From NCBI GenBank assembly GCA_963969595.1, contig OZ018409.1, positions 35,787,282 through 35,851,281 of the forward strand: DNA of 64,000 bases. The letters run 5' to 3'. The position numbers and the translations under genes were made by a program. The notes under the pieces were generated by a model that worked only from the letters and a program-made list of their open reading frames with translations, did no database searches and was not told where the DNA came from. Of this stretch, positions 23,101 to 35,871 are shown piece after piece (position 1 is the stretch's first letter; each line of letters opens with the position of its first letter). The stretch comes from Neckera pumila. Taxonomy: Eukaryota > Streptophyta > Bryopsida > Hypnales > Neckeraceae.

Positions 23101-25164
23101 TTTGTGGTGGGCGGAGAGACTTATCATGCCCTCCATGATGGGGCAATGGTGCACCGGGAGGGGTATGCGGCCATTACAACCACCGTTCAGAATGATTGCA
23201 AAGATGAGCTGAATTCAGCTTTGCTCTTGAATGGTTAAGTTCAGCTCTTGTGTAATCGTTTCAACCCTCTTGTGCCACCGTTTGACCCTTTTGTGTGATC
23301 TCTCTTGACATGCGGCCACCGTTTCAACCCTCTTGCATGTTCTGTTCAATGAGACTAACTTCTTGCTTTCCTTTTTTCATAGAGGCTGCAAAAAAATTGA
23401 TGGACGAAATGGCCACCCGATTCCCTGATCACGGGTTGATGGATGCGCTTGGAGTGGTTTATCCGCAGTATTGGATGCAGGGCGACTGTTCTGCCACCTT
23501 CCAAAAGCATATGGAGGTCATAAAAAACTTTTATGCAGAACCAAGGTAGATTGGGGAGGGTGAAAGCAAACGCTTTGTCCCCGCCGTGTTAGATAAGTTT
23601 CTATTGGAGTCGGAGCAACCTCTATTTAAGATTGCAATGATTGCCAATGCAAATAAGGCAATGGAACTACCTCCATTGAACGGTCCTACACAGCAGTTGG
23701 TCAATCCCTTGACCAAGCTATGGCGAGTGCTGGATGCGAACTCATATCTCAACAAAAAATTTGGAGAATACATCAAATTGGCCCAAATTGCGATGGTTCA
23801 CGTTTTGGGCAGTGTTGAAGATGAACGCACGTTTTCCGCCTTGTCGTTTCTGAAAGACAAGCTTTGTAACAGGCTGGAGCAGCACCTTGGCGTGGTGGTT
23901 GGCATGCACTGCCAGAACGTGTATACATTGAGGAACTTTCCGTATGATGACTGTTTTAGGCAATGGTTGGTAACCACTGAGCATATGCGTTATGCACTAA
24001 CCGCTTGATGTAGTGTTGATGCAAGACGTTGTGCCATGTGTGATAGACCTTCGAGTTAGCAGGCAGCTGATGCACCAAGCAGGTGATAGTACAAGCAGGT
24101 GATAGAGTTTGTAGTGGATCTCACTATTAATTTTTTGCAAGTGAGTTTTGGTTGACACTACAGGGAATGTCACCGCCATGTTGTATTGGCTTTGTGAAAC
24201 ACAATTTTTCTTGCTTCTTTCATGTCGATTTATATGGTCTGTTTGTTTTCTGTGTCCACCTTGCAGATTCAGTAATGACTGCGATTGAGCTTCTTCTAGC
24301 TTTGTACAGAGCTTTGCTCCATTAGGTAAATTCCCAATGTCATTTAGAAGCTTAATTTCATTTTCATTCGTTAAATCCTTTAGCTGTGGTATTGTTACCA
24401 TTATTTGAACCACACTCTTAGCATGGTTGTCATTACCATGAATTTGATTTACTTGTAAACTCATGAAGTGGAAGTTCTGGTGTTGTGTAGTGTTTGTAAT
24501 TCTCTATCCATTATGTTCAAATTCTAACTCTAGCATCGGAGTGTGCCACTTTGTTGGTTGCAGGTGACATGCCACTGTTTCAGCAAAAGAGGAATAGTTC
24601 ATGTGAAAGTTTCTGGTACTTGTTAACTAACGTTAGTATATTGATTAGCAAATGTTCAGTGCTTAGCCATGTTTCTACCTTTGTACTAAATCAAGCATCG
24701 GAGTGCTTGTGTTTGTTTTGCAGGTCCCTTTTTGTTGCAGAGCTAGGAAAAGTAGCAGCTTGTTCTCGGTGCTGTAATTTTTGTTTGAAATTGTAAATTT
24801 GTTTGAACTTCCAAATGTGTTTCATTTGCTATATCAATGAAATTGCCCTCTCTGTGTTGTAAGTTTGCATTGTAGTGCTCAAATGCCTCCAACATCTTCA
24901 AATTAAAAGCCTAATGCAGTTCAACTGTGCACTTAGAGTAGCCCATATTCCAACATACTGGCTTCCCAAATCGCCAAGCCATGCGACAGTCACATTTCAA
25001 AAGTAGCCAAATGACCTCAAATAGAAAGGGAAAAATTTAATCTATCGCCAGTCACTTTTTCACCTAAAAGCCTAAATAAATTCAGAAGAAGCCACATTGC
25101 CTGGACATACTTTGACTATGGTGAGAAAGCAGCACCCACTGCCAAATGAAAAAAAAAAACACTG
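20158..25164 (+). mobile_element. Complete hAT transposon with 8-bp target duplication
   Basis: The 5' end reads CAGTGATTTTTTTTAGGCAA. The 3' end on the minus strand reads CAGTGTTTTTTTTTTCATTT. Both are flanked by the perfect direct repeat ATGTACAC (20150-20157 and 25165-25172). An 8-bp duplication, CAG-type termini and a hATC-containing transposase between them are hallmarks of hAT elements. The element is 5,007 bp. Its transposase is broken, so any present mobility would need a helper copy. Confidence 0.92.
20933..24008 (+). pseudogene. hAT transposase, BED-like zinc finger plus hATC, five premature stops
   Basis: One frame, after removing two introns (22577-22803 and 23234-23382), runs from MADSPSAS to TGA at 24006-24008. 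It includes a basic coiled-coil N-terminus, an acidic stretch, a BED-like finger (CKAC..H), RNase-H segments (SADETTACDNKSW and CFGTDGVTTFQG, then CCAHRLNL and VKTKWIS), and a C-terminal hATC dimerisation block with SVEDERTFSALSFL. In-frame stops lie at 21887 TAA, 22067 TAG, 22421 TAA, 22951 TAG and 23547 TAG; there is no frameshift. The start could instead be 20855, where the same frame opens. The layout resembles the ZNF862-like branch of hAT proteins. It is expected to be non-functional. Confidence 0.88.
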
Positions 25165-25265
25165 ATGTACACCCTCTCTATCAAAATATTACAAAGGAAA
25201 CACCGGTATTATTTTGAGCTAAATTGGAGCATACCAAGGGATGGAATTTATTAACGTCCAACTCT

Positions 25266-25745
25266 CATTAAGAAAAAGTTGAACCCTGGAAGAGGCCGTG
25301 AGACTTGAGAACGCAGAGAACGCAAGCCGAAAAAAAAAAAAAAAAAAAAAAATTTATTTTATTTTATTTTTTTTGCGACAGCGAACTGCAGGCGCGGAAC
25401 AGCGCGGAACAGAGCGGAACAGCAGGGAACAATGCAGCTGAACTGCTTAAAAAAATATTAAAATTTTTTTTTATTAAAATAAATTCAAAATTACAAAATT
25501 ACAAAATTTTCATGGCACTACACATGCCATGTCAGACTGCAATCATTACAATTTTTATTATTTTATTATTATTTTTATTTTTTATTTTTATTTTTTATTT
25601 ATTTTATTATTTTATTAATATTTTAAATTTTTTTATTTTTTAAATATTTTTGAATTGTAAACCACTGTTGAGTTCCATGGAGTTCCCTGGAGGGGAAGCT
25701 TACACTACGAAGCAGCCCCTTCCAGGGTTCATTTTTTTCCTAATG
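25266..25745. mobile_element. CATTAG-type inverted-repeat element
   Basis: 480 bp. The left end CATTAAGAAAAAGTTGAACC pairs with a right end reading CATTAGGAAAAAAATGAACC on the minus strand. The match continues through CTGGAAG.GGC, so the arms span about 31 bp. The interior has a GCGGAACA tandem repeat (25395-25425) and long A/T runs. Confidence 0.8.
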
Positions 25746-26581
25746 GTGGTTTTAGGCCAGGCGTTTGAGGGTTAACCCCGTCCTGTCTTGCCTACTCCCT
25801 TGCTTTGGGAGTGCTTCGCAGGGGGGCTGTCTCTGCGGGGTCCTTTGGGCGACCTGGTGCTTGCGACGCTCTGTCTCAGTCCTGTTGTGGTGCTCAGACG
25901 AGCTTTGATTGTTTGGAAGTTCGGGAGAGATATTGTTTGTTACAGGGACCTAGCGCTGTACTTAGGTTTCTACGGCGTTGGCTGGTTTGATTTCTTCGCG
26001 TGGACGAGCTTGGGAGGTCAGGTTGCAAGGTGGATTTACTGTGGAGTAAAGCACATCCACTTGTTCAACAACACGGGTTCTGATTGTCGGTGTGCTGAAG
26101 AAATCAGCTCGGAACGGGTCTGCTCACATTGGCTGCAACGAAGTGCTCCTTTTCGCATGTGAAGAGCGCAGCGATTTCTTGGTATCAATTCATTCCTTCT
26201 TTCTCATGTGGTAGTGTATTTGGGAACCTAGCGATCACATGCGCATTTGGGTGATGTTATTTTCTGATTGCAAGGATTACACAATATGAGCAGGTTCACC
26301 AGAGGTAGAAAAGATACTAATGCTAGGGTGCGGGATAGTGTAAGAGCAGTTGATACCCAGATGTAATAGCCGGAATTAGCCACAAAGCCGGGTCTCAGGG
26401 CGTGGAGGTTTTGCTGATATTTTAGGGTTTGGGTCACTGAAGCTCAGTGTCTATGGTGTGGACGACGAAGAAGACGATGCATGTGGCAATGTCTTTGAAA
26501 TTCTCCAAAAAGAGAATGACGAAGTAGAGTAGGATTGATTACTTCCAATTCAATCCATCGAACTCCCTCATTACCCACAAG
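25746..26581. other. Upstream region of THOC5
   Basis: Holds the promoter and 5'UTR of the gene starting at 26582. A 124-codon open frame at 25788-26162 resembles nothing I know and is not called. No convincing TATA box was picked out. Confidence 0.4.
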
Positions 26582-29263
26582 ATGGAGAAGGCGTCGTATG
26601 AAGGCGTGGTGAAGATTCGGGGCTCCTTGGAGGATTTGATGGCGCGCATGTTGGCCCTGAAGCGCGATGGCCAGGCCAACGTCAAGGGCTCTCTCCCCAT
26701 GCGGGAAATTGTCACGGAGGCGTCTGTTTTCTTTATTGACCTTCGGCGGGTATGTTTTCGATTGAATGACCATTTTCGTTGCCATGGAGCTCAATTGTGC
26801 TGCTGCTTCTGTTTGAATTCGAATATCGGTGAAGGAGATTCTCAGCTTGAAGCTTTTCTTCATAGAGAGGGTTTTGCATTGCTTTGGATGCAGGAGAACC
26901 GAGAAATACTTCAAGAGGAAGATAAAATTAAGTTGGAGACAGAGAGTGCGAAAGCCCCTATTGATCACATCACGTTGCAGCTCCATAATTTACTGTACGA
27001 AAAGAATCACTACGTAAAGGCCATTAAAACTTGCAAGGATTTTAGGTCTAAATATTCCGACATTGAACTAGTTTCTGAAGAGGCATTTTTCCAAGATGCG
27101 CCACCGGAGCTTCAGTCTGATCCTGCATTGCGTGATGATCCTCATAAACTCATGATTCAGCGTCTCAAATTCGAGCTTCATCAGGTGCCTGCCACTCGAA
27201 CACGTTTTTGTGAATCAGAATGGATTTTGGTTGATGACAAACTAGTTACTACGTGTAGATATGGAGCGTATGAAATGAGAGTTATCTTAATGTTCTGTGT
27301 CGACTTGCTCGTTGCACAGATTTGACAGTTCGTTTCAGTCATTAATGATTTTAAAACAGTATTTTTTTTCTTGATCCACTTATTTCTATAGTGCTAATTT
27401 TAATTACAAATGAAGGAGTCCTGGTTATGATTTTTAGTGGTAGCTATATGCCCAATGATCATGAGGATGCAAGGTTTTTGGCATATTTAAGTCTGCTCAT
27501 TTCAAGAGACTACCCTTTCTCTTCTTAATCTCCATATGTGCCCACAAGTACTCATTATTTGATATTGTATGATCACAGCGAAAGGAATTGCTTAAGCAGC
27601 GGGAGATCGTAGAAACTCGCAAGAAGTTGTTGTTAGAGAACATCGCCAACCGGCGAAAGTTCCTCGGAGGTCTTGCTTCGCACCTTAAAACCTTGAAGAA
27701 AGCCACTTTACCTGTTCAGCAGCAGTTGAATATCTTACACACGAAGCGGTGCAAGCAGGACTCTCTTGCAGAGCTTCTGCCTGCTCCACTGTATATTTTT
27801 TATACGGAGTTGTTGTCCCACAAGGAAGTCTTTGGCGAAGCTGTGGAGTTGGAAATTGTCGGGAGTGGAAAGGATGCTCTTACAATATCGAAACAGCTTG
27901 CAATGAAGGAGGCGGGTAATGATGCTTAAGGCCTTGTGGGCGTGTTTCAATTCCGTCAAGTTTCATGTGGTTTGGATTGGTTCTCTGGTGTTCTATTCTT
28001 TTTACTTCTTAATCCCTTACGGATCAGACGTTCAAATTTTGAACAACTGATGAGCACAAACACTTCACAACACTTCACGAGCACTCAAAAACGTGTTTTT
28101 TCATCCATGAATTTTTTGTAGATTCTTGCGTTAGTTCTTTAACATTTGTACAGAATATATTTTGAAGACTTTGCTTTGCAAATATTCTATAATTCAAAGG
28201 TTACTAGTAGGTCTGGCCTCAAAAAGTAACTTTTCAGTTCAAAAAATGACCCTTCAAAAACCGCTTCAAAAACTGCTTGAATAAAAATGTAAAATAAAAA
28301 TCTTTAAAAATCACTATGATTAGAACTTACCATCTTGAATTTAAAAGGAAAAAAATTATTGTGAAAATCACAAATATTCAATCTACAATCAATTTTAGAA
28401 GGAATTTTCAATTTTTGGCTTCAATATATTGGTTAGTGTAGCAGTTGATCTAGCTGTATGGACGGATATGATCTATGAATCATATTTTACAATTGTTGTT
28501 CAAGAGTTGTCATTAAATTATTATTCTATGTTAAAATTATAATGCATCTTTCACAAGTTTGGAAATCTCGACTGCCCCTGCCCTTAATGCACCGAATATT
28601 TAAAGTTATGTGAATTTGCATCTTAGTTTGCATCAATTAATGAGAGCTCTTATGTATTTGATGTTCGCTCTCAACTTCATATTTCCGATGAAGCAGTGAC
28701 ATTCTGAGTAGTCTCTTGATAAACCACTGCAAAGTTGCCTCATGTTGTGCCCAGGATGATGAACTGGATTTCAACATCTCCATTTATTTCATATTGAAGT
28801 AACAGCAGGTGTTTGTAGATGTGTTAGCTCTTCATTCGGTTGATTACGACACAGTCTTAAACTTGGTGACTTTTGATTCCTCTACAGGTAGGAGGTCGGC
28901 AGGTAGTACCGGAGGAAGACGTGATCAAGAAGACGATGATGACACGCAAAGGCAGCGAAAGCGAGCCAAGAAGCCTCATGACAAGGATGCTCCTGAGAAG
29001 GATAACGTGTGCCAGTCTCATCCACTAACTGTTACAGTTCAAATATATGATGAAAAGCAAAAGGGATCCAAGCTTCTTACCCTGAAGGTTGAGTACCTCA
29101 TGACACTGGATGTGTTGTGTGCGGGGGAGGAAAGCACACCTCCAGCAGGTGTTTCCCCTGTCTTCTCGTTGGCCAACTTGTTCCCCAACGACCCGGGTCT
29201 AGAGTTGCCAACTAAGGTAAAAGAAACTGATAGTGTTGGTCATGTCTACACCCAGTTGTTATC

Positions 29264-29338
<75 letters not shown>

Positions 29339-31045
29339 CTCCTAGTAAGTTTATTTCTCGTCCTAACTCTTTGCTGTTCTGGTTTTCAGTCATCAAGGCT
29401 ACGAGCGGGTCCTGGGTTTGTATTTGATACAAAGAGAACTTTGAGACCTTATAAGTGGGTTCAGCATCTTGGTGGAAAAGACGATCTCCCAGTCTCTCCC
29501 CCAATTTTACACGGAAAAGAATCACAAACGTATCGGCAACAACACCCTCTTCAGAATGTTCTACAGCATCTTCGGGCTAGAAGAAAAGCGCAACTCACTC
29601 TGAAGTGAGTAATCCTGGACCATGTGGAGGATACCAAAGCTAAGTTGAGCAATTGTGAACTTTCGTAGAAATATTGCTTATATTACACAAAAAATTAAGC
29701 GTTTCTAGTGAAATGACACCCACATGCAGGATTTACTTGTGGAATGAACACCAGTTTATCAATGATGCGCTATGTAAACATAGTTTCCTGATTAGATTGT
29801 TTCACCAAATCATGATTTAGTGTATTGAAAGGCAAGTATAGCACTTCAGGAGGTGTTCATTTTGTTGCGTATCGACTGGAGAGATCACCTGACTGGTCAT
29901 TTTTGCTGATAACAGAGACCACCTCGATTCTCTTGGAAAGTTGAGACGTCCTTCCGTGAAATCCGATTCCTCTCTGTCTTGGACTTCAAATAATCCAAAG
30001 GCCACTCTGCAAGCTTGGACTCCTCTTGACAGCAAAAACGGAAAACTCTCGTCATCTGTACTTTCACCCACAACTGGAAGGCCATCGAGTGCAAATACGC
30101 TGCAGACCGACAATGACACTGGGAAAGAGGATGGAGAACTCCCGTCTACAGGTGCCACTGATATGGATGTTGCAATGATCAGCGCTAAACCTGAAGTTGA
30201 CACATCTGAATTTAGGAGGGACGCTGCCGGCAGTGCCGAGAGTATAGCATTGGCAGATGGTGAGGAGACACGAAGTGCAGCTGATGAGGGGGAGATTAGA
30301 CAACAAGATGTCGAGATGGGAGAAACCGCTGGAGAGGATCAGATAGTACTGCCTTCACTGGGAATTGCTCCAGGGTCTCGCACATTCAGGGCTGTGCTAC
30401 GCAGAGAGAATGGGACCTCTGGCAAGCGTGTCGAATTGGAAGCACAGGTACAAACACTTTTCATGTGAAGGCTGCATGAAAAGTCGGAGTCTGTCAGTTG
30501 GATAGTGATCAATCTAGTATCTCTCATGTTCATCACTGGCTTGCTTGATGATTGTTGAGACATCGCTACTTTTTGCAGGTAGTAATTGGTGCGGACTATC
30601 CTACCCGTGCACCTGAGTTTCGAATTAGGTTTCTATCAGGAATTCCTGAGAAGAAACCACAACCTGTTTCGGATGGCGGTGGAAACTCGCCAGTAGTACA
30701 GAGTGATATTCGCCTTATGGAGACAGAGGTGAGTCTTTTCTCTTAATCATCCCTCTTTGGCGTTGTGAAGAATACTCACATCTATTGACAGATCAGAGGT
30801 CCAATCTAATGGGTGATTGTCGGGTATTACTGTACCTCCATTTGTTAGCTCTCGAGTACTTCGCTGTTTTTTGCTGTTCTTGAGTCCATTTCTTGAGTAC
30901 CTATTTAACTCCTCCCTCACCATGTAAGCTTTCTTGGCGGTTTCAGGTTAACAATGTCGTACCCAAGAAACTCCCAGCAAGGGAACGCAACAACGTGTTG
31001 GCTCACCAAATTTTGGCCTTGATGGTGCTATTCGACAAGTTTTGA
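26582..31045 (+). CDS. THO5: THO complex subunit 5 (THOC5/THO5)
   Basis: Eight predicted exons: 26582-26749, 26894-27184, 27579-27915, 28888-29216, 29390-29604, 29916-30447, 30579-30728 and 30947-31045. All have GT-AG introns and consistent phase, giving 706 residues. THO5 belongs to the nuclear THO/TREX complex coupling transcription to mRNA processing and export. Family landmarks are visible: [29 protein letters not shown], the coiled-coil [29 protein letters not shown], the basic patch [28 protein letters not shown] and the C-terminal [16 protein letters not shown] before TGA. The length is near that of plant THO5 proteins. The coding exons contain no stop or frameshift, so it should be functional. 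The acidic/Ser-rich exon 6 is the least conserved part and its acceptor at 29915 rests on frame and the DHLDSLGKL match. Confidence 0.93.
29265..29334. repeat. (GA)n microsatellite in THOC5 intron 4
   Basis: About 35 GA units lie in the 173-bp intron 29217-29389, starting about 48 bp after the donor. The run takes up roughly 40% of the intron. Confidence 0.95.
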
Positions 31046-33347
31046 GATGAAAAACATTGACTGCAGTCTATATTTGAGCTTGTGAAGGAGTCTCGATATT
31101 GGATCTACAATATGTCTGATGGAGAAGGCTGAATGGCGATTTGCGAAGGTGCCAGATTTGAGACCATTAGGCATGTAATTCGCTTTGTACAGTAGGTGCT
31201 GGAAGATTTGGATTTTATCTCAAACTTTCATGGTTGCAACCCGTGGCGATCTACAATGACTTCGCAACGTTCAGGGAGAGGCTGTTCGAATGCTTTGCGA
31301 TATTTCATGCTCTGGTTGATTCTTGAGGTATTGGAGAACAAAACTCTGTTGCTTCATTCCACAGCACAAATTGGTTGTTGCTGCTAACCAGAACCGTTAC
31401 TCCTGAAACCCCATTCAGTTGGCTTCCCACCAAATTTGTTTGTGATTGTGTTGCAAGTACCATTGTGTTGCAAGTATAACCTGGAAATGGTTCCTTGTCA
31501 AGAGGATTTGGGTCTCAAAGTGACTACTAGAAAGTCCTTCCCAGCATCAGCGTGTCCATGAACCTTGCTTATGTGTTGCGTATTTGATATTAGTATTCAT
31601 CCATTTGACTCCAAAAAATAAGACTGAGAATGGTCCAAGGAATGTCACTTAGTTTTGAAGTTTAGAACCAACTGGACGAACTCTGTGACGGCCAAGGGTT
31701 CACTCCATCCATGCCATTGGTACTGACAAAGGAAAGCATCCTACAGACCTAATTTATTTAGATTTTATCAACATAATTTTGACTTCATGGATCACCAGTT
31801 ACTCTAGAATCGGTTCACATATGGATTATTAGACGGTCACTAATTGGTCTTCATAAAGGTTATGTTGGTTATCTTATTTGTACGTGTGACACTAAATTCA
31901 AGTTGAATGACAATCACACTTTGAGATAGTTTGACAATAGTGTAGACCTCATTATGTTAATTTTATCAAAAACATTATGAATTATTATATGTGGTGTGTT
32001 TTGCAAAGCCTTGCAGTTCCAAAATAGGATGTGCACTAGGGTGTCTTCAATCGTGGATTTGCAAACATGCCTTGGCTAGAGTTTGTAAGCCTTAGAGATT
32101 TATGGCCAATTATGTTGCCCAAGTGCTATTGGAATACCAATCCTTCAAGTGTGTAATTTAGAGAGTTGATTGTGGAGATATGAGTGTTAATTCTTAGGAA
32201 AGAAACATTGATTTTCCTTGTTTTCATAGATGATTGATATAAGGAGCAAAGGTATGTAGACATGTCAAAGAATCTTCGGCTCCCAAAGAAGGGTTGCAAA
32301 CTCTCCAAATTTTGTGTAGGTGCCAATGAAACATGCAGGAAGAATATAGTGACCCTCCAATTATTTGGATTTAGCTAAAAATTGCATTGAGGGTCAAATT
32401 AAAATTCCTACACTAAATAGTGAAATTAGGGGGCCTTAACAATTAGGCTACCTTCCTCCAAGACAATTACCTTCCAAGCCATCAAAGTCAACAAATACTT
32501 GTGCAGATATTTCTATTTGTATACATGGAGGTTTGTGAGTCCCAATTACAACAATACCTAACTCAAAAGTAGTGCATTCTTATATTATAATATACAATCT
32601 CAAATGTCAAGAAATTTGTGTGAGGCAACCTAATTTCAATAGTGTAGGATACCACCTGTCATTAGCATAGTAGCTTGTGACGGTTCCATTAAAGACACTC
32701 TTAGTATTAATACTGCAAGGTGCACTAATTCAATGAATTAACTGGATAAAAGGTAGAGGCACTCGTTGTCAATCTGGACCCATTCCCAATCTATAGGGGG
32801 TAATTTTTTCGATCTTAGCTAGAACAAACCTAAACAAATCCAATTAAGCTTGGAATGTGCTTTTTCAAAGTAGGGACTAATAAGGTTATGACATATGTCC
32901 CAAAGTAGTGAGAGAAAACGCACTTCTTGATGGATCGGAATTACAGGAGTCTAGAGATTGGCAATTAGTCCTGAGTACTTTTTGGCTCCCAAAATTCACA
33001 GTAATTTCAACTTTGGGAATAAAATTATGAAAAAATTTCAATCCCCATATTTCCTATCTTTTTACATGTAAAAAATTTGTTGTTCATGATCGGCTAGAAA
33101 ATCCCTTAAAAGATCCACAATGGGTGCCTCTACCTTAAGTCACGTGGCCATGAAAGTAACATAGCTGCCATAAGTTACAGCATTTGCCAATTTTGTCTGC
33201 ACCATAAATACAGTAACTCTGAAGTTGTCGGCTGGCCGGAGTGGCCGACTATTTCATGGCTAGTTATCGAGACGGAAATGGTGAGATTTGGACATAACGT
33301 AAACCACTCCTGGGAAATGTTCCGTTCAATCAGCCGGAAGCTTCTGT
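31046..33347. other. THOC5 3' region and intergenic DNA
   Basis: The first few hundred bases should contain the THOC5 3'UTR. Beyond that only short unsupported frames are present; no gene, RNA or clear repeat was seen. Confidence 0.45.
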
Positions 33348-33395
33348 GCCATAATCCCCAATTACACGGGCAAAACCGCATAATCGGGGATTATG
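33348..33395. repeat. Short inverted repeat (11-bp perfect arms)
   Basis: CCATAATCCCC at 33348-33358 and GGGGATTATGG at 33385-33395 can pair over a 26-nt loop. Confidence 0.75.
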
Positions 33396-33478
33396 GATTT
33401 TTCATCCGGCTCATTGTTTTCATCCCATTTTCATCGCAATTTCGTTGTGATTTACGTCGGACAATACCCTTATCATCA

Positions 33479-33552
33479 GGCATTGCACCAAATAATCGTC
33501 CCTCCTCGTCGGGCTCCGCCCTCCTCGTCGGCCAATTATTTGGCGCAATGCC
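33479..33552. repeat. Inverted repeat with a GC-rich duplicated loop
   Basis: GGCATTGCACCAAATAAT (33479-33496) pairs with ATTATTTGGCGCAATGCC (33535-33552) with one mismatch. The loop holds two copies of CCTCCTCGTCGG. A third AGGCATTGCC follows at about 33562, suggesting repeated copying of one short module. Confidence 0.8.
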
Positions 33553-35070
33553 CTCTTCTGCAGGCATTGCCCTATACATTATTAACGTTCCTTGGGGGTT
33601 TCCCTTTTGCTCGCCCCAAAACAGGAGCCCCCCAGCGAATGGAGTGTCAATCTCTGACAACACTCAGGTGCCAACCAATCACAGCCTTTGACTATTATAA
33701 CTAAAAACTCCCCCCATGCATCTTTGGGGGATATTATGCCTCCACCTGGGGGAAGAACCTCAGCCAGTTATAGAATGTTATGGACTCGCAGATTTGATTC
33801 CACCCAACTGAAAACACTCAACCAGTCCGCATCTCCCCTGAAAATTCTATCCTTTATTTTTTTTTACTTACTTCATTCTGGACTCCAATAGAACTCCCGG
33901 AGTCCCGGTCATTGAAGATATATCGAACTCATCTATTTTCCAACTTATAATAAGTTTATTTTATCCCCTACCGACGTTTTCAGAACTGACGGAAGTATGC
34001 AATCAATCATCCTGCAATTAAGTGTCTCTATTAATATATATAAAGTTCTGGTAACAGTGACTGAGTGAGTGAGTGCCGTTCCTCCCACTTGCAGGCAGGC
34101 AGCCCATGACGCCGATATTCGTCTCCAACTTAAGGGATTTGACCCATTCCCGACTACTACCCATTCTCGCTTTGTAGACTGTTTTCTTTCCGCTCAACAG
34201 GAGAAAAACGGTCATTTGTTACAGCGCGGTTTCCAATGCAGTTGTGGCGTATTATGATTGGCTACAAGATGATCAATATTGCAACCGATTCTTGGGTGGA
34301 TTAGCAACTAGCCCTTGGTCGGAAATAGGGAGGTCTATATAACAAGTATAGGTTGAGTAGAATCTTCAACAACAAAATTCGTAGTAATTATGTTTTGAGA
34401 AAAATAAAAATCTGGAAAATTATGGTGACTTTCTTAACTCAATTTCTACACATGGGAAAATTCCTCCCTTGAAGAACCCCGCCCTGCAGATATGCGTAAT
34501 TGCTTAAATGGTCGACAATGGGTTGGCTCCCTTAAATTTCAGCCCAGCCCAACCCAGCCCAGTTATGGAAAACTTACACATATGATAATTTAACTTCCTC
34601 CATTCAGTTCTGCCAGAGCTAGAACGGAATGATGATCCCGGCCACTTTGCATCATGGACTGACTCAGCCAACGCTAATTACTAAAGCAGGAAAATACTCT
34701 GAACTATGGTGTCAAATGAGAGCATCATCCGTCTCCAAATGGGTATTTTCTTTTTCATCATTATTAACTAGACCTGGGGGGTCCCTTTTGCTTCCACAAA
34801 AAGGGGAGCTTCCAGCGCTGCATTATTGTAGCCATCACTCAACGTGGCTAATCTAGAGTTGTCATGCTCTGACAAATTTTGTATCAACCACTAGCTCAGA
34901 GACGAAAGACCATCCGATTGGCCAATGATTTTGATTGTATTATAACTAAACTACTAGCCAGGGATCCTGGAGGGAATTATCCCTCCCCTGACAGGGAAGG
35001 CGAGAGCCCATTTAACAATGTTATGTTTCTTCTTGAAACACATGAACAATTTCCATTGCAAAATGAAACA
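33553..35070. other. Intergenic, nothing recognised
   Basis: Local low-complexity CAGCCCAACC runs occur near 34540. The open frames are short and unsupported. Confidence 0.45.
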
Positions 35071-35614
35071 GTAAGGTAAACCTGCCTATGACATGCAGAC
35101 CACTTAATGCAGACATCTACAAAACTACCCATTTCAGTCTTACATCAACCCATTTCAGATTTTTGTCAATAAATGAGATTATGACTTCATTAGGTTGGTT
35201 ATTGACCAAAATCAATGCCTTGGGAGATGGCCATGGAGTTATTAGTGACTGTCATAGGACACTTACACCTTTCTAGTGTAAACTTGTCATAGAAAGTTAT
35301 TTTTTATTCCTTCATGTCATGGCCATGTTAGGAAATCTTGTAGCCATGTTAGAAAATATGGTGATTTAGGTGGTTCAATGACCATCATGGAAACACATTT
35401 TGCTGATTTGGGGTAGTCTACAGATTCTTTTAGACCAATTGGGCAAAACACTTTGAAAATTTGTAACTAATTCATAATTTGTCAAAAAATTAAAATTTCA
35501 ACTACTTCCTTCATGTCTCACATTTGTCTTTGTATGGAAAAAAATTTGATTCATTTTCCTAATGGCAATAGACCAAATCACTCATTCTGCCTATCATAGG
35601 CAGGTTTACCTTAC
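35071..35614. mobile_element. Non-coding element with 21-bp perfect inverted ends
   Basis: The left end GTAAGGTAAACCTGCCTATG and its reverse complement, ending at 35614, match over 21 bp. ACA lies directly outside both ends and may be a 3-bp target duplication. The 544-bp interior is AT-rich and non-coding. The superfamily is unclear; 3-bp duplications fit PIF/Harbinger or CACTA. Confidence 0.8.
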
Positions 35615-35871
35615 ACAGAACCAAAGGACCACGTCCCCGGCGAAGTATTCCAAACGGGTATTCAGACACAACTCTATCAAGGTTGATGCAAAGGAGAACA
35701 CTCCTGGCGTCCTAGTCGAGAATAAAACTTGACAAACTTTTGGCTAGGTAAGAATTAGAATGAGAAGTACTGTCATTGGAAAAACACTTCAAATAGACTT
35801 TGAAAAATAGAAATAGACAAAATTGAAACAAGATAAAAGACAAAAGTTATAGAGGCCATGGCAAATCATGC

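Noticed and set aside
25788..26162. 124-codon + strand open frame upstream of THOC5
   Set aside because: No recognisable motif, no paired splice signals, and it begins right at the edge of a CATTAG element.
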